Of a DNA stretch of 64,000 nucleotides, positions 39,052 through 48,942 are shown in pieces (positions within the stretch are counted from its first letter, which is position 1; each line of letters starts with the position of its first letter). Where the stretch lies: the NCBI RefSeq assembly GCF_000613845.1, contig NZ_BAJT01000010.1, positions 79,179 to 143,178 of the forward strand. Reading direction: 5' to 3'. The position numbers and the translations under genes were made by a program. The notes beneath the pieces are model-generated. The model saw only the letters and a list, made by a program, of their open reading frames with translations. It ran no database searches and was not told the DNA's origin. Origin of the DNA: Asaia astilbis JCM 15831. Lineage in GTDB: Bacteria > Pseudomonadota > Alphaproteobacteria > Acetobacterales > Acetobacteraceae.

Positions 39052-39526
39052 GAGTTTATAAATCGACCTCTGGACAACAAGTGCAAGTCAAAAACCTCAC
39101 GAAAGTGAAATCGCGTTGCTTGACGATTTCTGTGGAATTTTACCCATCAGCCTCGTTATACACTGCGGCAATGATGGCGTGGTGGCTATTTCGTCGAGGC
39201 TCTTCTGCTCGTTGAAATGCCGACATTGCGTCAAGGGGATATCCGCTCGATATCCTCATCACCGTCGAGGAGCCTGTCTATGTGCGTATCAACGCCTGTC
39301 GAAGCCTTACATGGTTTTTACGCTCGACCAGATGCTCTCCCAGTACCTCTGCACTTCATGCAGCTTGGCTGACGCTTCCGCGCCATTCATCGTGAGCCGC
39401 TCTGTGTGCGGCGTGTGGCACCGTCTCGTGCCACCCGTGCATTAACGGCCTCATTCCCCCGCAATAAAAACACGTCTCTGTAACGGTGTTTCACCGTCAG
39501 CATGAGGCAAAAACGGAAGCATCTTA
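39052..39526. other. Divergent promoter region, no gene supported
   Basis: A 475-bp region between the divergent desulfurase and hydrolase genes. It holds a short hairpin GGATATC / GATATCC at about 39239-39257. Small frames exist, for example a 14-codon one beginning MMAWWLFRR at about 39171, but none has conservation I recognise. Both outward promoters must lie here. Confidence 0.4.
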
Positions 39527-40192
39527 ATGCCAGAAGTCATGTTCGCCGGCCCCGACGGCCGGTTGGAGGGTCGTTACCACCATTCTGACGAGCCCAATGC
39601 GCCGCTCGCTCTGGTCTTGCATCCACACCCGCTTCACGGCGGCACCATGAATAACCGCATCACCTACACGATGTACCGGTCATTCGAAAAAATGGGTTTT
39701 TCCGTCATGCGCTACAATTCGCGTGGCGTCGGTCGCTCACAGGGGCGCTACGATGGTGGCATTGGAGAAATTTCCGATGCGGCCGCTGCGCTCGACTGGA
39801 TGCAGATGGTCAATCCGAATTCAAACGAGCTCTGGATTGCCGGTTATTCCTTCGGTGCTTTCGTTGGCATGCAGCTCCTGATGCGTCGCCCGGAAATCAG
39901 TGGCTGGATCAGCGTTGCGCCGCCAGCCAATGATTATGATTTCGGCTTTCTCGCCCCGTGTCCCTGCGGTGGACTGATGATTGCAGGCGACAAGGACGAT
40001 ATGGCGCCAGAACCCGGCATCAGAAAGCTGGTCGACAAGCTGAACACCCAGAAGAACGTTGAAGTCGATTATCGTATCTTCGACGGCGCCAACCACATCT
40101 TCGCCAACGAGGCAGAGAAAGTGGCCCATGCGCTTGAAGACCATGTGACAGTCATGCGCAATCGTCGCGTGCTTTCGCTGGCAGCTGATTGA
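39527..40192 (+). CDS. Alpha/beta hydrolase (COG2945-type)
   Basis: A 221-residue cytosolic protein. It has the oxyanion-region 'LVLHPHPLHGGTMNNRITYT', 'FSVMRYNSRGVGRSQGRYDG', the nucleophile elbow 'WIAGYSFGAFVGMQLLMR' (Ser in GYSFGA), an acidic residue after 'LMIAGDKDDMAPEPG' and the catalytic His in 'FDGANHIFANEAEKVA'. The family is annotated as a hydrolase or dienelactone-hydrolase-like protein; its natural substrate is unknown. It is monocistronic: a strong terminator follows at 40221-40249. Confidence 0.88.
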   Translation: MPEVMFAGPDGRLEGRYHHSDEPNAPLALVLHPHPLHGGTMNNRITYTMYRSFEKMGFSVMRYNSRGVGRSQGRYDGGIGEISDAAAALDWMQMVNPNSNELWIAGYSFGAFVGMQLLMRRPEISGWISVAPPANDYDFGFLAPCPCGGLMIAGDKDDMAPEPGIRKLVDKLNTQKNVEVDYRIFDGANHIFANEAEKVAHALEDHVTVMRNRRVLSLAAD

Positions 40193-40220
40193 TCCCCTTA
40201 TCTACAGGGTGATTTTTCTC

Positions 40221-40249
40221 AAGGCGGGAGATTTTCTCCCGCCTTTTTT
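40221..40249 (+). terminator. Intrinsic terminator after the hydrolase gene
   Basis: A 10-bp stem AAGGCGGGAG / CTCCCGCCTT (40221-40230 and 40236-40245) with an ATTTT loop is followed by TTTTA on the plus strand. It lies about 30 bp after the stop codon and separates the hydrolase from tyrS. Confidence 0.93.
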
Positions 40250-40347
40250 ATTGTCGGCCCCATGTTGTTTTCGATGAGCGGTCGGCTTGCGACCATTTTC
40301 ATGCTACGACCCCCGTCCCTTACCCGTCTTTGAGTGGATCATCCGAT

Positions 40348-41602
40348 ATGGCAGAGCACGTGCTGAAAAGTCCCTTCCTGAAAGAGGCTGACGCTCGGGG
40401 CTATATTTTCCAGTGTACAGACCTCGCCGCCCTCGATGAGGCGATGAGCGCTGGACCCGTGACAGGTTATATCGGTTTCGATCCGACAGCGGACTCCCTG
40501 CATGTCGGTAACGCGCTCTCGATCATGATGCTGCGCCTCATGCAAAAGCATGGCCATCGTCCGATCGCACTTATGGGCGGCGGCACGGCAAAAATCGGCG
40601 ATCCGTCTTTTCGCGATGAAGCTCGTGCCTGATGAGCCCCGAGAAGCTGGCTCATAATCTGGCCGGGATTAAAATCAGTCTATCGCAGTTTCTGAGCTTC
40701 GGCAGCGCAAGCAGTGACGCCCTTCTGGTCGATAATGCCACTTGGCTCGACAAACTCTCCTATATCGAGCTTCTTCAGGATGTCGGGGTGCATTTCTCGA
40801 TCAGCCGCATGCTCTCTTTCGACAGCGTCAAGCAACGTCTCGATCGCGAGCAGGGGCTGACCTTCCTCGAATTCAATTATTCCATTCTGCAATCCTACGA
40901 TTTCCGCGAACTGAACCGCCGTCATGGGGCCGTGCTCCAGATGGGCGGGTCGGATCAGTGGGGGAATATCGTGGCCGGCATCGACCTGGCACGCCGCACA
41001 GACGCAAAGCAGGTTTTCGGCCTGACAACGCCGCTCGTCACAACGTCTTCCGGGGCGAAAATGGGCAAATCGGCCAAGGGTGCAACCTGGTCAGTGCGGA
41101 AAAACTGCCTGTGTTCGAATACTGGCAGTTCTGGAGGAATACCGAGGATGCCGATGTCGGACGCTTCCTGAAATTCTTCACCGACCTCCCTGTCGAAGAA
41201 TGCGAACGGCTCGGTGCCTTGCAAGGGGCGGAAATCAACGAGGCCAAGAAAATTCTCGCGACCGAAGCGACCGCCATCTGCCACGGACGCGACGCAGCCC
41301 TTGCCGCGGCTGAAACAGCGAGACAGGCGTTCGAAACGGGCAGCCTTGCCGCAGACCTGCCGTCGCGCGATCTGCCACGCGCCGAGCTCGAGGCCGGTAT
41401 TCCTGCCTTCAAGCTTTTTGGAGACTCAGGTCTGGTCACCACGAACAGCGAAGCCCGACGCCTCATCCGCGGTGGTGGAGCCCGTCTAAACGATCTGCCC
41501 ATCCAGGATGAAAACCGGGTCATTGGTCTTGATGATCTGGTCGAAGGAGTCCTCAAGCTCTCATCCGGCAAGAAGCGCCATCTTCTGCTGCGCCCTATCT
41601 GA
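40348..41602 (+). CDS. tyrS: Tyrosyl-tRNA synthetase, two frame breaks (near 40630 and 41092)
   Basis: TyrRS charges tRNA-Tyr and is essential. Segment 1 (from the ATG at 40348) has '[16 protein letters not shown]', where HVGN is the HIGH equivalent, and '[10 protein letters not shown]'. Segment 2 starts [14 protein letters not shown] and has '[18 protein letters not shown]' and the KMSKS equivalent '[13 protein letters not shown]'. Segment 3 starts [19 protein letters not shown] and ends with the S4-like domain '[18 protein letters not shown]'. Each junction is repaired by one added base: between CGTGC and CTG near 40630, and between TGG and TCA near 41092. The sum is ~418 residues, normal. 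Two breaks in an essential gene argue for sequence errors. Confidence 0.93.
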
Positions 41603-41629
41603 ACAGACCGGGACGCCTTTTCTGAACAT

Positions 41630-41664
41630 CGTGTCATGAGCGGTCATTTTCTTTTCATGACACG
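41630..41664 (+). terminator. Hairpin after tyrS, possible terminator
   Basis: A perfect 10-bp inverted repeat CGTGTCATGA (41630-41639) and TCATGACACG (41655-41664) with a 15-nt T-rich loop lies 28 bp after the tyrS stop. There is no T-tail, so a rho-independent role is uncertain. Confidence 0.45.
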
Positions 41665-41741
41665 GCACACTGTTTCCATACCGAAACTTCCTTCATGATC
41701 TCCTTCTCGACCACTAATTCTGGTTTCTGGAGGATCGATCG

Positions 41742-42299
41742 ATGGGCTCTCTCCCAAAACAGTCGCCATTATGGCGTTACGCCCTGACTGATCTGGGTGG
41801 GCTCGCCTTTGCCGCGATATGGGGCATGCGCGGTCTCGCCGCTCTCAAATGGCCTCTCTGGCTCTGCATCACGCTCATCGTCGCCATCACGCTGCCTCTC
41901 ACCTGGGGATTCCTGAGTCGCGACCTGCGTCTGGGACGCCCTGAAATCATTGTCGATCACGCTCTGGCAAAACGCGCCCGGCGCACCCGGATCATCATTC
42001 TTTTCGTCGCCGGGATGACGCTTTCGATGACGCATCGACAGGATCTGATGCTCGTGGTTGCAGGCTTCGTCATCGGCGCCTCCTATCTTCCGCTGGGTCG
42101 AGCCATGAAAGAGCCGGTCCATCTTCTGACCGGCGCGCTGATACTAGCAATCACCGCCTCTTCGATGCTGCTGACACAGCCTCTTCACACCATCGTGGCG
42201 GGTCTCGGTACTGCGCTTGCCTTCTGGCTTGGCGCAACACTCAGGCTCGTGCGGACCCTGCCGACAAGCGTACCCGACGGCGCGCAGATCCGGTCATGA
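41742..42299 (+). CDS. Integral membrane protein linked to a two-component system
   Basis: A 185-residue protein with about six hydrophobic spans ('GLAFAAIWGM', 'LWLCITLIVAITLPLTWGFL', 'RIIILFVAGMTL', 'LMLVVAGFVIGASYLPLG', 'LLTGALILAITASSMLL', 'TIVAGLGTALAFWLGATL'). I do not recognise the family. Its stop overlaps the histidine kinase start by four bases (ATGA), so it is probably translated together with the kinase and may sense or transmit a membrane signal to it (inference). Confidence 0.75.
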   Translation: MGSLPKQSPLWRYALTDLGGLAFAAIWGMRGLAALKWPLWLCITLIVAITLPLTWGFLSRDLRLGRPEIIVDHALAKRARRTRIIILFVAGMTLSMTHRQDLMLVVAGFVIGASYLPLGRAMKEPVHLLTGALILAITASSMLLTQPLHTIVAGLGTALAFWLGATLRLVRTLPTSVPDGAQIRS

Positions 42300-43417
42300 C
42301 AGGCTCGAGCCCTCTTGCCAGATCAGCCTTGCTCAGACGCGCCTCTTTCAGCATCTATCTTCTGCTCTACCCGTTGCCCTGGCTGGTACGTGGCACCACC
42401 CTCTCCGCCATTCTTGCCTTTCTGGCCGGGTTTGCCCTTTTTCTGGTGTTGCCCTTTCTGCCAGGACGCTACGCCCTGACGATAGGACTGCGCGCCTGGG
42501 TCTATGCGCTGATCGGGATCGCCCTGATGTCTTTTGACGGGTATTGGGGGGTTTTCTTCATCTCAGCCGCAGCCACTTGCGGTGCCATGCCTCGCACCGC
42601 CACCAGACTGATTTCCTTCGCAGCACTCCTCGCCGTCTGCGCAGGGACAAGCTGGTTTTTCACTCAGGACATGATCGGCACGCTGATCACGCTCATCGTT
42701 GCGACGGGCGTGCACATGACAGGCAAGCTTTCCATGGATCTGCACCGGCAGAACGAAGCCCTTGCCAAAGCCCAATCCGATATCAGAGCCCTGACCCTGA
42801 TCGCTGAACGGGAACGTTTTGCGCGCGATCTGCATGACACGCTCGGTCATTCCCTGACCCTGATCGCGCTCAAATCCGAGCTCGCATTGCGCCACCTCCC
42901 CCATGCCCCGGAAGACGCGACCAAAGAACTGGTTGATATCGGCGAGAAGGCCCGTCAGGCATTATCCGAGACGAGGCTCACCGTCTCGGCCATACGCATT
43001 GCGAGCCTCGAAGCGGAGCTTGAAGGAGGCCGCAAAGCTCTGGAAGAGGCCGGTATTCAGGTCAACGTCCTTGGTCAGGCCTCCCTGATGCCCGCCTCAG
43101 CCGAGGGCGTTCTGGCCCAGATCCTGCGGGAAGCCCTGACCAATATCCTGCGCCACGCACGGGCCCAGACATGTTCGATCCGCTTTGCGCTGAATGGCCC
43201 GGGGCAGGCCATGCTCGAGATTACCGACCGCAGAGCTGACCGACTTGACGGCGAAATCCCGCTTTCATTCCGGGAAGGGAATGGTATAAGCGGAATGCGT
43301 GCCCGTCTGGCTGAAGTCGATGGCAGTCTCACCATTACGCCCCGTCACGACGGAACCACTCTCCTCATCACTTTGGGACCCCTCCATGAGACAGAAGCTG
43401 CGCCTCGTTCTGGCTGA
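42296..43417 (+). CDS. NarL/DesK-type sensor histidine kinase
   Basis: A 373-residue kinase. Residues ~20-150 contain about five membrane spans without a large periplasmic loop, as in DesK-type sensors. The HisKA_3 box is 'ERFARDLHDTLGHSLTLIAL', with the phosphorylated His in LHD. The ATPase domain has the N-box 'ILREALTNILRHARAQ' and G-box 'GNGISGMRARLAEVDG'. The 3' end overlaps the response regulator gene by 32 bp. Such sensors often respond to membrane state or cell-envelope stress; the signal here is unknown. Confidence 0.92.
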   Translation: MTGSSPLARSALLRRASFSIYLLLYPLPWLVRGTTLSAILAFLAGFALFLVLPFLPGRYALTIGLRAWVYALIGIALMSFDGYWGVFFISAAATCGAMPRTATRLISFAALLAVCAGTSWFFTQDMIGTLITLIVATGVHMTGKLSMDLHRQNEALAKAQSDIRALTLIAERERFARDLHDTLGHSLTLIALKSELALRHLPHAPEDATKELVDIGEKARQALSETRLTVSAIRIASLEAELEGGRKALEEAGIQVNVLGQASLMPASAEGVLAQILREALTNILRHARAQTCSIRFALNGPGQAMLEITDRRADRLDGEIPLSFREGNGISGMRARLAEVDGSLTITPRHDGTTLLITLGPLHETEAAPRSG

Positions 43418-43998
43418 AGATCAGGCCATGCTTCTCGATGCGTTCGAAGCCCTGCTCGCCCTCGAGCCTGACTTCGAAATTGTTGGAAAGGCTCGCAATG
43501 GCAGTGAAGCGCTCTCTCTGGTCAAGGAGCACCGTCCGGACATCCTGCTGACGGATATCGAGATGCCCGAACTTGGCGGCATCGAGCTGGCCGAGGCACT
43601 TCAGGCAGCCAAGGCGCGCACGGTTGTTGTGATCGTCACGACATTCGCCCGCGCCGGCTATATGAAACGCGCGCTCAATGCAGGGGTCAGGGGATATCTG
43701 CTTAAAGATGCCCCGCTTGCTCAGCTTTCAGAGGCGCTTCGCACTGTCGGACGCGGCGGGCGCGCCATCGACGACGCTTGCCCAAGCCGTCTGGGACGCC
43801 GCCCATGATCCACTCAATCCTCGGGACCGGGCGATCTTACGCCTCGTGGAGTCCGGCCGATCGAGCGATCAGATCGCCACTCTTTTCGACCTCTCCCCCG
43901 GAACCTTGCGGAACTGCTTTTCCGATATCATCCAGAAAATCGGGGCCAGAAACAGAGTCGAGGCCAGCCGGATCGCGCGTCAGAACGGGTGGCTCTAG
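43386..43998 (+). CDS. LuxR-type response regulator (NarL/DesR family), frame broken near 43773
   Basis: The receiver domain starts 'MRQKLRLVLAEDQAMLLDA' and has the phospho-acceptor Asp in 'DILLTDIEMPELGG' and the Lys in 'GVRGYLLKDAPLAQL'. After 'GRGGRAID' the frame changes at ~43770-43776; here one base is in excess, or two are missing. The second frame gives the HTH domain: 'LNPRDRAILRLVESGRSSDQ', 'LFDLSPGTLRNCFSDII', 'KIGARNRVEASRIARQNGWL'. The sum is ~204 residues, normal. Its start lies inside the kinase gene. It converges with the glycosyltransferase, the two stop codons overlapping. Confidence 0.9.
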
Positions 43999-45150
43999 CT
44001 CAGCAGGGCAACGACACGCTTTAACACGGTCGCTTCGGCATAAATCGCCTTCGCCCGCTCGCGCCCTGCCGCCCCCATCGCCTCTCGTAAAGAGCGATCG
44101 AGAACGAGCCGCGTCAAGGCGTTAGCAAGAGGCATCGCGAGCCCCGGAGGCACGAGAAGGCCTGTGTCTTCTGGATGATCTGTTCATTCGGCCCACGGAT
44201 ATCGGTGGCCACCACGGGTAACCCTGCCAGCATGGCCTCGATAACCGACATGGGCAGGCCCTCGAAATGGCTCGGCAGGGTAAAAATATCGGCCGCCGCC
44301 AGCAGGCGCGCCGTGTCATGACGATACCCTAGCAGGCGCAACCTGCCGCCTAGAACGGAAGCCGCCTGGGCGAATTCCTGTTCCATCGTGTCGCCGTGAT
44401 CGGAGGGAAGACGGTCACCAACAACAAGGAGCACCGCTTCGGGCACTTTTTCCATCGCCCGCAGGAGTTCGGGATATCCCTTGTGCCGCACAATCCGCGA
44501 TACCGCGATGATGACGACCTGATCATCACGAATTCCGAGAGATCGGCGTATGTCGGCGCGCGCAACGGCATCGGGCCTGTACTGATCAGGGTCGCGCCCA
44601 TTACCGATGCCTTGCGCAAGACGATGAATGCGCCAACGACGAGCGTCCCGCGCCTCGGCTTGTGAAACGGTCATGTACCGGTCTGTCACCTGTCCTGCGA
44701 CCCATTCGAGCAGAAAGGACAAGGTACGTCGCCGAAGCGAGCCGGGCTGGTTGAACAAAAAGCCATGACACGTATAGGCGATGCAGGGCACACCACACCA
44801 CCACCCCGCCACACGCGCCAGAAAACCGCTGATCGGCATGTGACCATGCACGAGATCGGGTTGCACATACCTGATCAGTCGGATCAACGCTCTCAGCGCA
44901 CGGAGCTGAGCCACGGGCGAAAAGGACCGCGCCATTGGGAGAGGATGAACGATAAATCCGTCGTCACGCAGCGTCTTGAGATGCTCACCTTCGGCGCAGC
45001 TCCCTCAACCGAGTGACCCGCCTCTCGCAATGCCTGCATCAGGGGATGCAGGAACTGTTTCATCGCAAAATCGACATTGGTGATTTCGAGAATACGTCGG
45101 GCGCCGGGGGCTCGTCTTCCGGGCTTCCGGCGCCGGAGCCATCCGCTCAT
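43995..45150 (-). CDS. GT4 glycosyltransferase, two frame breaks (near 45000 and 44169)
   Basis: The start ATG at 45150 overlaps the upstream stop (ATGA). Segment 1 has 'RRILEITNVDFAMKQFLHPL' and breaks near 44998-45003. Segment 2 gives the GT4 body: 'PDLVHGHMPISGFLARVAG', 'IAYTCHGFLFNQPG', 'VVIIAVSRIVRHKGYPELL', the donor-binding E-x7-E region 'FEGLPMSVIEAMLAGLPVVA' and 'TDIRGPNEQI'. A second break near 44166-44172 leads to 'EDTGLLVPPGLAMPLANAL' and the stop at 43995. Each break needs one added base. Repaired length ~385 residues. Co-transcription with the heparinase-like gene suggests cell-surface or exopolysaccharide synthesis and turnover. Donor and acceptor are unknown. Confidence 0.88.
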
Positions 45151-46870
45151 TCGGGAACACGCTCCATCACCCATTGCACGACCTGCCTGGCCGAAGCCTG
45201 TTCGGCTTTCTGGATCGAGCCTGCCTCCTCCGGCGCATTCCCGGAGGAAACTGTCTGACCTGCCTGATCTGTGGTCGCAGAACTTTCCGCCGCAACCTCG
45301 TCAGTGGTCGCCGGGACCAGATCTGCGCGCTGTGGCCGAATGACGATCTGCAGGCTCGCAACGGGCTTCTCACCGCCAGCATAGACGCTGCGTTCCAGAG
45401 AGAGGACACCCCCCTCCTGCCGGAAGCGCCAGATCATTCCCCCGGCGCGCATCAGGACCTCGTCTCCTTCGGGCGCGAGCTCGGCCTCGACCGAGGGATG
45501 GAGGTGAAATCTGATCGCATAGGCAACGGGACGCTCACCATTGAGACATTCCTCACCGCGAAGATCCTCGCCCGTCGGCCCCAGATAGAGCCGACGCTGC
45601 CAGCTCACCCCAAAGCCCGGATACCAGCCATCGTGCTGGCCATCGAGCCAATGCGCCCCGTCCTGCGTCTGATGGCTCAGCGTGACATGAGCAGGTCGGC
45701 GCGTCACAGCGCCAGAGGCGTCGAAATCACAGCACGAGGTCTCTTCAACCACGAGCGAGGAGTGAGCTGCGGTCTCACGCAAAGCCTGCTTCCACGGAGG
45801 GGTCGCCGCACCGCCGCAATTGACGAAGAGCCGTTGACGGCCATGCGAGAATTCCAGCGAGAGCGGAGCCGCATGGGCATTGCCATCGTAACGCGCAGGC
45901 GGAGGGGGCGCCCCATCCACAAAGAGCAGCGCCTTGCCTGCCCCGATCCGCCAGAAGCCTCCATCAGGCATTGAGGCCGCCAGAAGACGCTGACGGGCCC
46001 CATATTGCATGATCCGGTCTATCTGACGGTCATCCTGCTCCTTGCTGCCATTGAAAAGGGCGAGACCGCCATCACCATGGCGCAATGCCCGAAGGACAGG
46101 ACAGACACGGGCGACAGCGTTCTGCACTTTCTCGGAAGGAGGAAGCTGGGCCATACGCATGAACACGCTGATCTCTGCCAGCTCACGCGCCACTTCCATC
46201 TGCGCCTGCGGGCTCCGCTCCCGCAGCGTCCCATCAGGCAGGATCTGACGGTCCAGCTCCTGCTCGAGATAGCGATAGAAGCGTTGCAGCAGGCCGCTCT
46301 GTGAGGGAATGGCAACCCCGACGGCCAGAAGCCCCTTGAGCGCCGTGAAATTCTTCCAGCCCTGCTCTTCCAGCGGAAACATCAGCGAGATAAGGCGCCT
46401 TCAACCAGAAGGCGATCCATGACCTTTTGCCGGAAACCCTGATTGGCAGAGGCGGCGAAGAAATCGAAATGACCGAGCCAGGAAGCCACACGGGCACCTG
46501 CGGCCGAAGCGTTGAGCACAAGTGTGTCGACTGGCGGCTGATCGAGCCAACTCCCGACGATAGAGCGAGCGTAAAGTCTGGCTTCGTCACTCCCCAGAGC
46601 GCGCAGATCTCGAAGCCAGGTGAATCCTTGCAACCAGTTCCGCGTTGCTTCCGGGAGGTCGGCGTATTCCCAGTCATGCGCGCGCAGGGATAGATTGCGC
46701 CCCTCGAAACGCGCTGCACCGCTGACAAGCAATCCGCCATGATCAGGATTACCCGGCCAGATGTCACGGATCGCATGAATGGGACGATCGGGAGCACGTG
46801 CGACCCCCGGCACGCTCGAAGGAAGGCGGGCTAATGAAAGACGTGCTTCACGCGCCCAGCTTCCGAACAT
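45147..46870 (-). CDS. Heparinase II/III family protein, frame broken near 46390
   Basis: The N-terminal part (ATG at 46870, GGGAG site) has 'IRDIWPGNPDHGGLLVSGAA' and 'WEYADLPEATRNWLQGFTWL'. After 'RLLVEGAL' the frame changes at ~46388-46392; one added base gives the join ISLMFPLEEQGW. The second part continues with the helical toroid ('DGTLRERSPQAQMEVARELA', 'RHGDGGLALFNGS') and the beta-sandwich with 'SLEFSHGRQRLFVNCGG'. Repaired length is about 574 residues. The family includes polysaccharide lyases and bacterial proteins of unknown substrate. The Acetobacteraceae form is probably cytosolic or periplasmic; I see no clear signal peptide. It lies between rpe and a GT4 enzyme. Confidence 0.87.
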
Positions 46871-46896
46871 GTCGGTCGGCTCCCTCAATCAGAAGA

Positions 46897-47571
46897 TCAG
46901 GACAGGCGTCCGGCCTGTCTCAAAGATGTGATTGCTTTAGCATAGTCGTCTTGGCCGTAGATGGAAGTCCCCGCAACCATCATATCTGCACCGGCCTGTG
47001 TCGCGAGGGAGGCTGTCGTCAGATCGATACCGCCATCGACGCCAATACGGATGTCACGACCGGTCGCATCGGCCATCTCCCGCAGCTTGCGAATTTTGGG
47101 GAGCTGGCTTTGCAGGAATTTCTGTCCGCCGAAACCCGGATTGACGGTCATGACCAGAATGACATCGACCAGATCGAGCAGATAATCGAGCGCTTCAGGC
47201 GGCGTACCGGGGCAGATGGCGATACCGGGCTTTTTACCAAGCGCGCGAATATGCTGGAGCGTGCGATGGACATGAGGGTTATTCTCGACATGCACGTGGA
47301 TATGATCCGCCCCCGCCTTGGCGAAAGCCTCGATGAAAGCATCGGCGGGCTCGATCATCAGATGCACGTCGAATGGGCGGTCGGTGCGGTTGCGAAGAGC
47401 CGCAACCATGCCGGGACCAAACGTCATGTTGGGAACGAAATGCCCGTCCATGACATCCAGATGCAGCCAGTCGGCCCCATCACGCACCACGGCCTCGACC
47501 TCTTCGCCCATGCGGGCAAAATCGGCGCTGAGAATACTCGGAGCAATGAGTGGGGTCTTCAGCTGGGGCAT
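46897..47571 (-). CDS. rpe: Ribulose-phosphate 3-epimerase
   Basis: Rpe interconverts ribulose-5-phosphate and xylulose-5-phosphate in the pentose phosphate pathway, the main sugar route of acetic acid bacteria. The 224-residue TIM barrel has 'IAPSILSADFARMGEEVEAV', 'WLHLDVMDGHFVPNMTFGP', 'VMTVNPGFGGQKFLQSQLPK' and 'IGVDGGIDLTTASLATQAGA'. It lies between rsmB (31 bp) and the heparinase-like gene (26 bp), all minus-strand, so an rsmB-rpe-heparinase-GT4 unit is likely. The frame is intact. Confidence 0.96.
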   Translation of the reverse strand: MPQLKTPLIAPSILSADFARMGEEVEAVVRDGADWLHLDVMDGHFVPNMTFGPGMVAALRNRTDRPFDVHLMIEPADAFIEAFAKAGADHIHVHVENNPHVHRTLQHIRALGKKPGIAICPGTPPEALDYLLDLVDVILVMTVNPGFGGQKFLQSQLPKIRKLREMADATGRDIRIGVDGGIDLTTASLATQAGADMMVAGTSIYGQDDYAKAITSLRQAGRLS

Positions 47572-47602
47572 TATCCTACCTTCGTTCTAGAGCAGCTCGG
47601 TT

Positions 47603-48864
47603 TCAGGCGCTCTTGCGGAGCCGTGCTGCAAAAAATCCATCCATTCCGCCGCGCTCAGCCCACATACCGGGATGCGTGCGGAATGTTCCCTGTTTTGTCA
47701 AAGCTTCGGGCATGGAGGCAAGCTCTTCTGCCGTAAAACGCTCGAGCACCCAGCCCCGCTTGAGCGCGGCAGCAACACGCTGGGGGCCCTCTTCATCCTG
47801 AAGCGAGCAGACCGCGTACAGCAGCACGCCGCCCGGTTTAAGCATGGCACCTGCTGCATCGATCAACAGATCCTGATCCTTGGCCAGAGCGAGCACGTCG
47901 CGCGGACGCTTGACCCAGAGCACGTCAGGGTGACGACGCAATGTCCCCGTGGCCGAACACGGGGCATCCAGCAGGACCGCATCGACTTTCTCTTCTGGTT
48001 GCCATTCGAGCGCATCGGCAATAACCATCCGCGCCTCCAGATCCAGACGATCGAGATTCTGTTGCAACCGCTTGGCGCGTGTTTCCTCGCGTTCGACAGC
48101 GATCACCTTGGCTCCGGCCACGGCGAGCTGGGCCGTTTTACCGCCAGGTGCCGCACAGAGATCGACGACACTTTGCCCGGGCTGGATATTCAGCAGACGG
48201 GCCGGCATGGTCGCCGCCGCATCCTGCACCCAGAAAGCCCCTTCGTCGAAGCCGGCCAATTCGGTCACGCGTGTTCCGGGGACAAAACGCACGCTTCCAT
48301 TGGGCAGAACCTCGCCGCCTTCAGGAGCCGTCGCTCCCGGACGCAAGGTCAGATCGATCGGGGCCTCACGATGCAATCCCGCAGCGATGTCACGCGCACG
48401 GTTGCCCCAAGCGGACCAAAGCCAGGCTGGCACATCGAGACGGTCCGCATCGAGACCTTCTGACAGCTCATCACCCTCTCGCGCCACGCGCCGCAACACG
48501 GCATTGGCCAGACCTGCGAACGGAGCCAGTCCACGACGACGCAACAGAGAGACGATGGTCCCGACAGCCGCATGCGGCGGCGTTTCCAGATGACGCAGCT
48601 GGGCCACACCCATCAGAAGGGCACACCGCACGGGAGCGGGCGGTTCACGACGCAGCAAGGGCTGGAGCAGCTCCGTCATGCTGCCCATGTGACGCAGGAC
48701 CGTGGCAGCGAGCCGATGCGCACTGGCCCGATCACGGGGATCGGTCAGCGGACTGCGATCGAGGGTAGTCTCCAGCATGCGCCGGTGCTCGACCACGCCG
48801 CAGAGGATATCGAAGGCAGATCGCGTGTTGGATCGGCGGGAATCTGTGAAGGTGCTTTGGACAT
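47603..48864 (-). CDS. rsmB: 16S rRNA m5C967 methyltransferase RsmB, probable frame break near 48821
   Basis: RsmB methylates C967 of 16S rRNA. The NusB-like N-domain is 'HRLAATVLRHMGSMTELLQP'. The methyltransferase has 'VVDLCAAPGGKTAQLAVAGA', 'DAVLLDAPCSATGTLRRHPD' and catalytic 'LLYAVCSLQDEEGP'. I propose a start at the ATG at 48864 (MSKAPSQIPADPTR), which fits the family N-terminus, joined by one added base near 48818-48825 to 'SAFDILCGVVEHRRMLE'. The alternative is an unbroken frame from 48913 with an unusual N-terminus. The proposed start leaves 78 bp for promoters towards the divergent yggS. Confidence 0.9.
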
Positions 48865-48942
48865 TGCCTTGCCAATGGCATTTCGCGAAGCGGCGCGCTA
48901 CCCCTTCTCGCACCCGAACAGCAACAACTTACGGAACCGGCC

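Noticed and set aside
39116..39445. 109-codon plus-strand frame in the intergenic region before the hydrolase
   Set aside because: TTG start, no ribosome site, Cys/Ser-rich random-looking sequence, no family resemblance.
40348..41602. Programmed frameshifting in tyrS
   Set aside because: Neither junction has a slippery heptamer or downstream stem, and both need an added base like most other breaks in the window.
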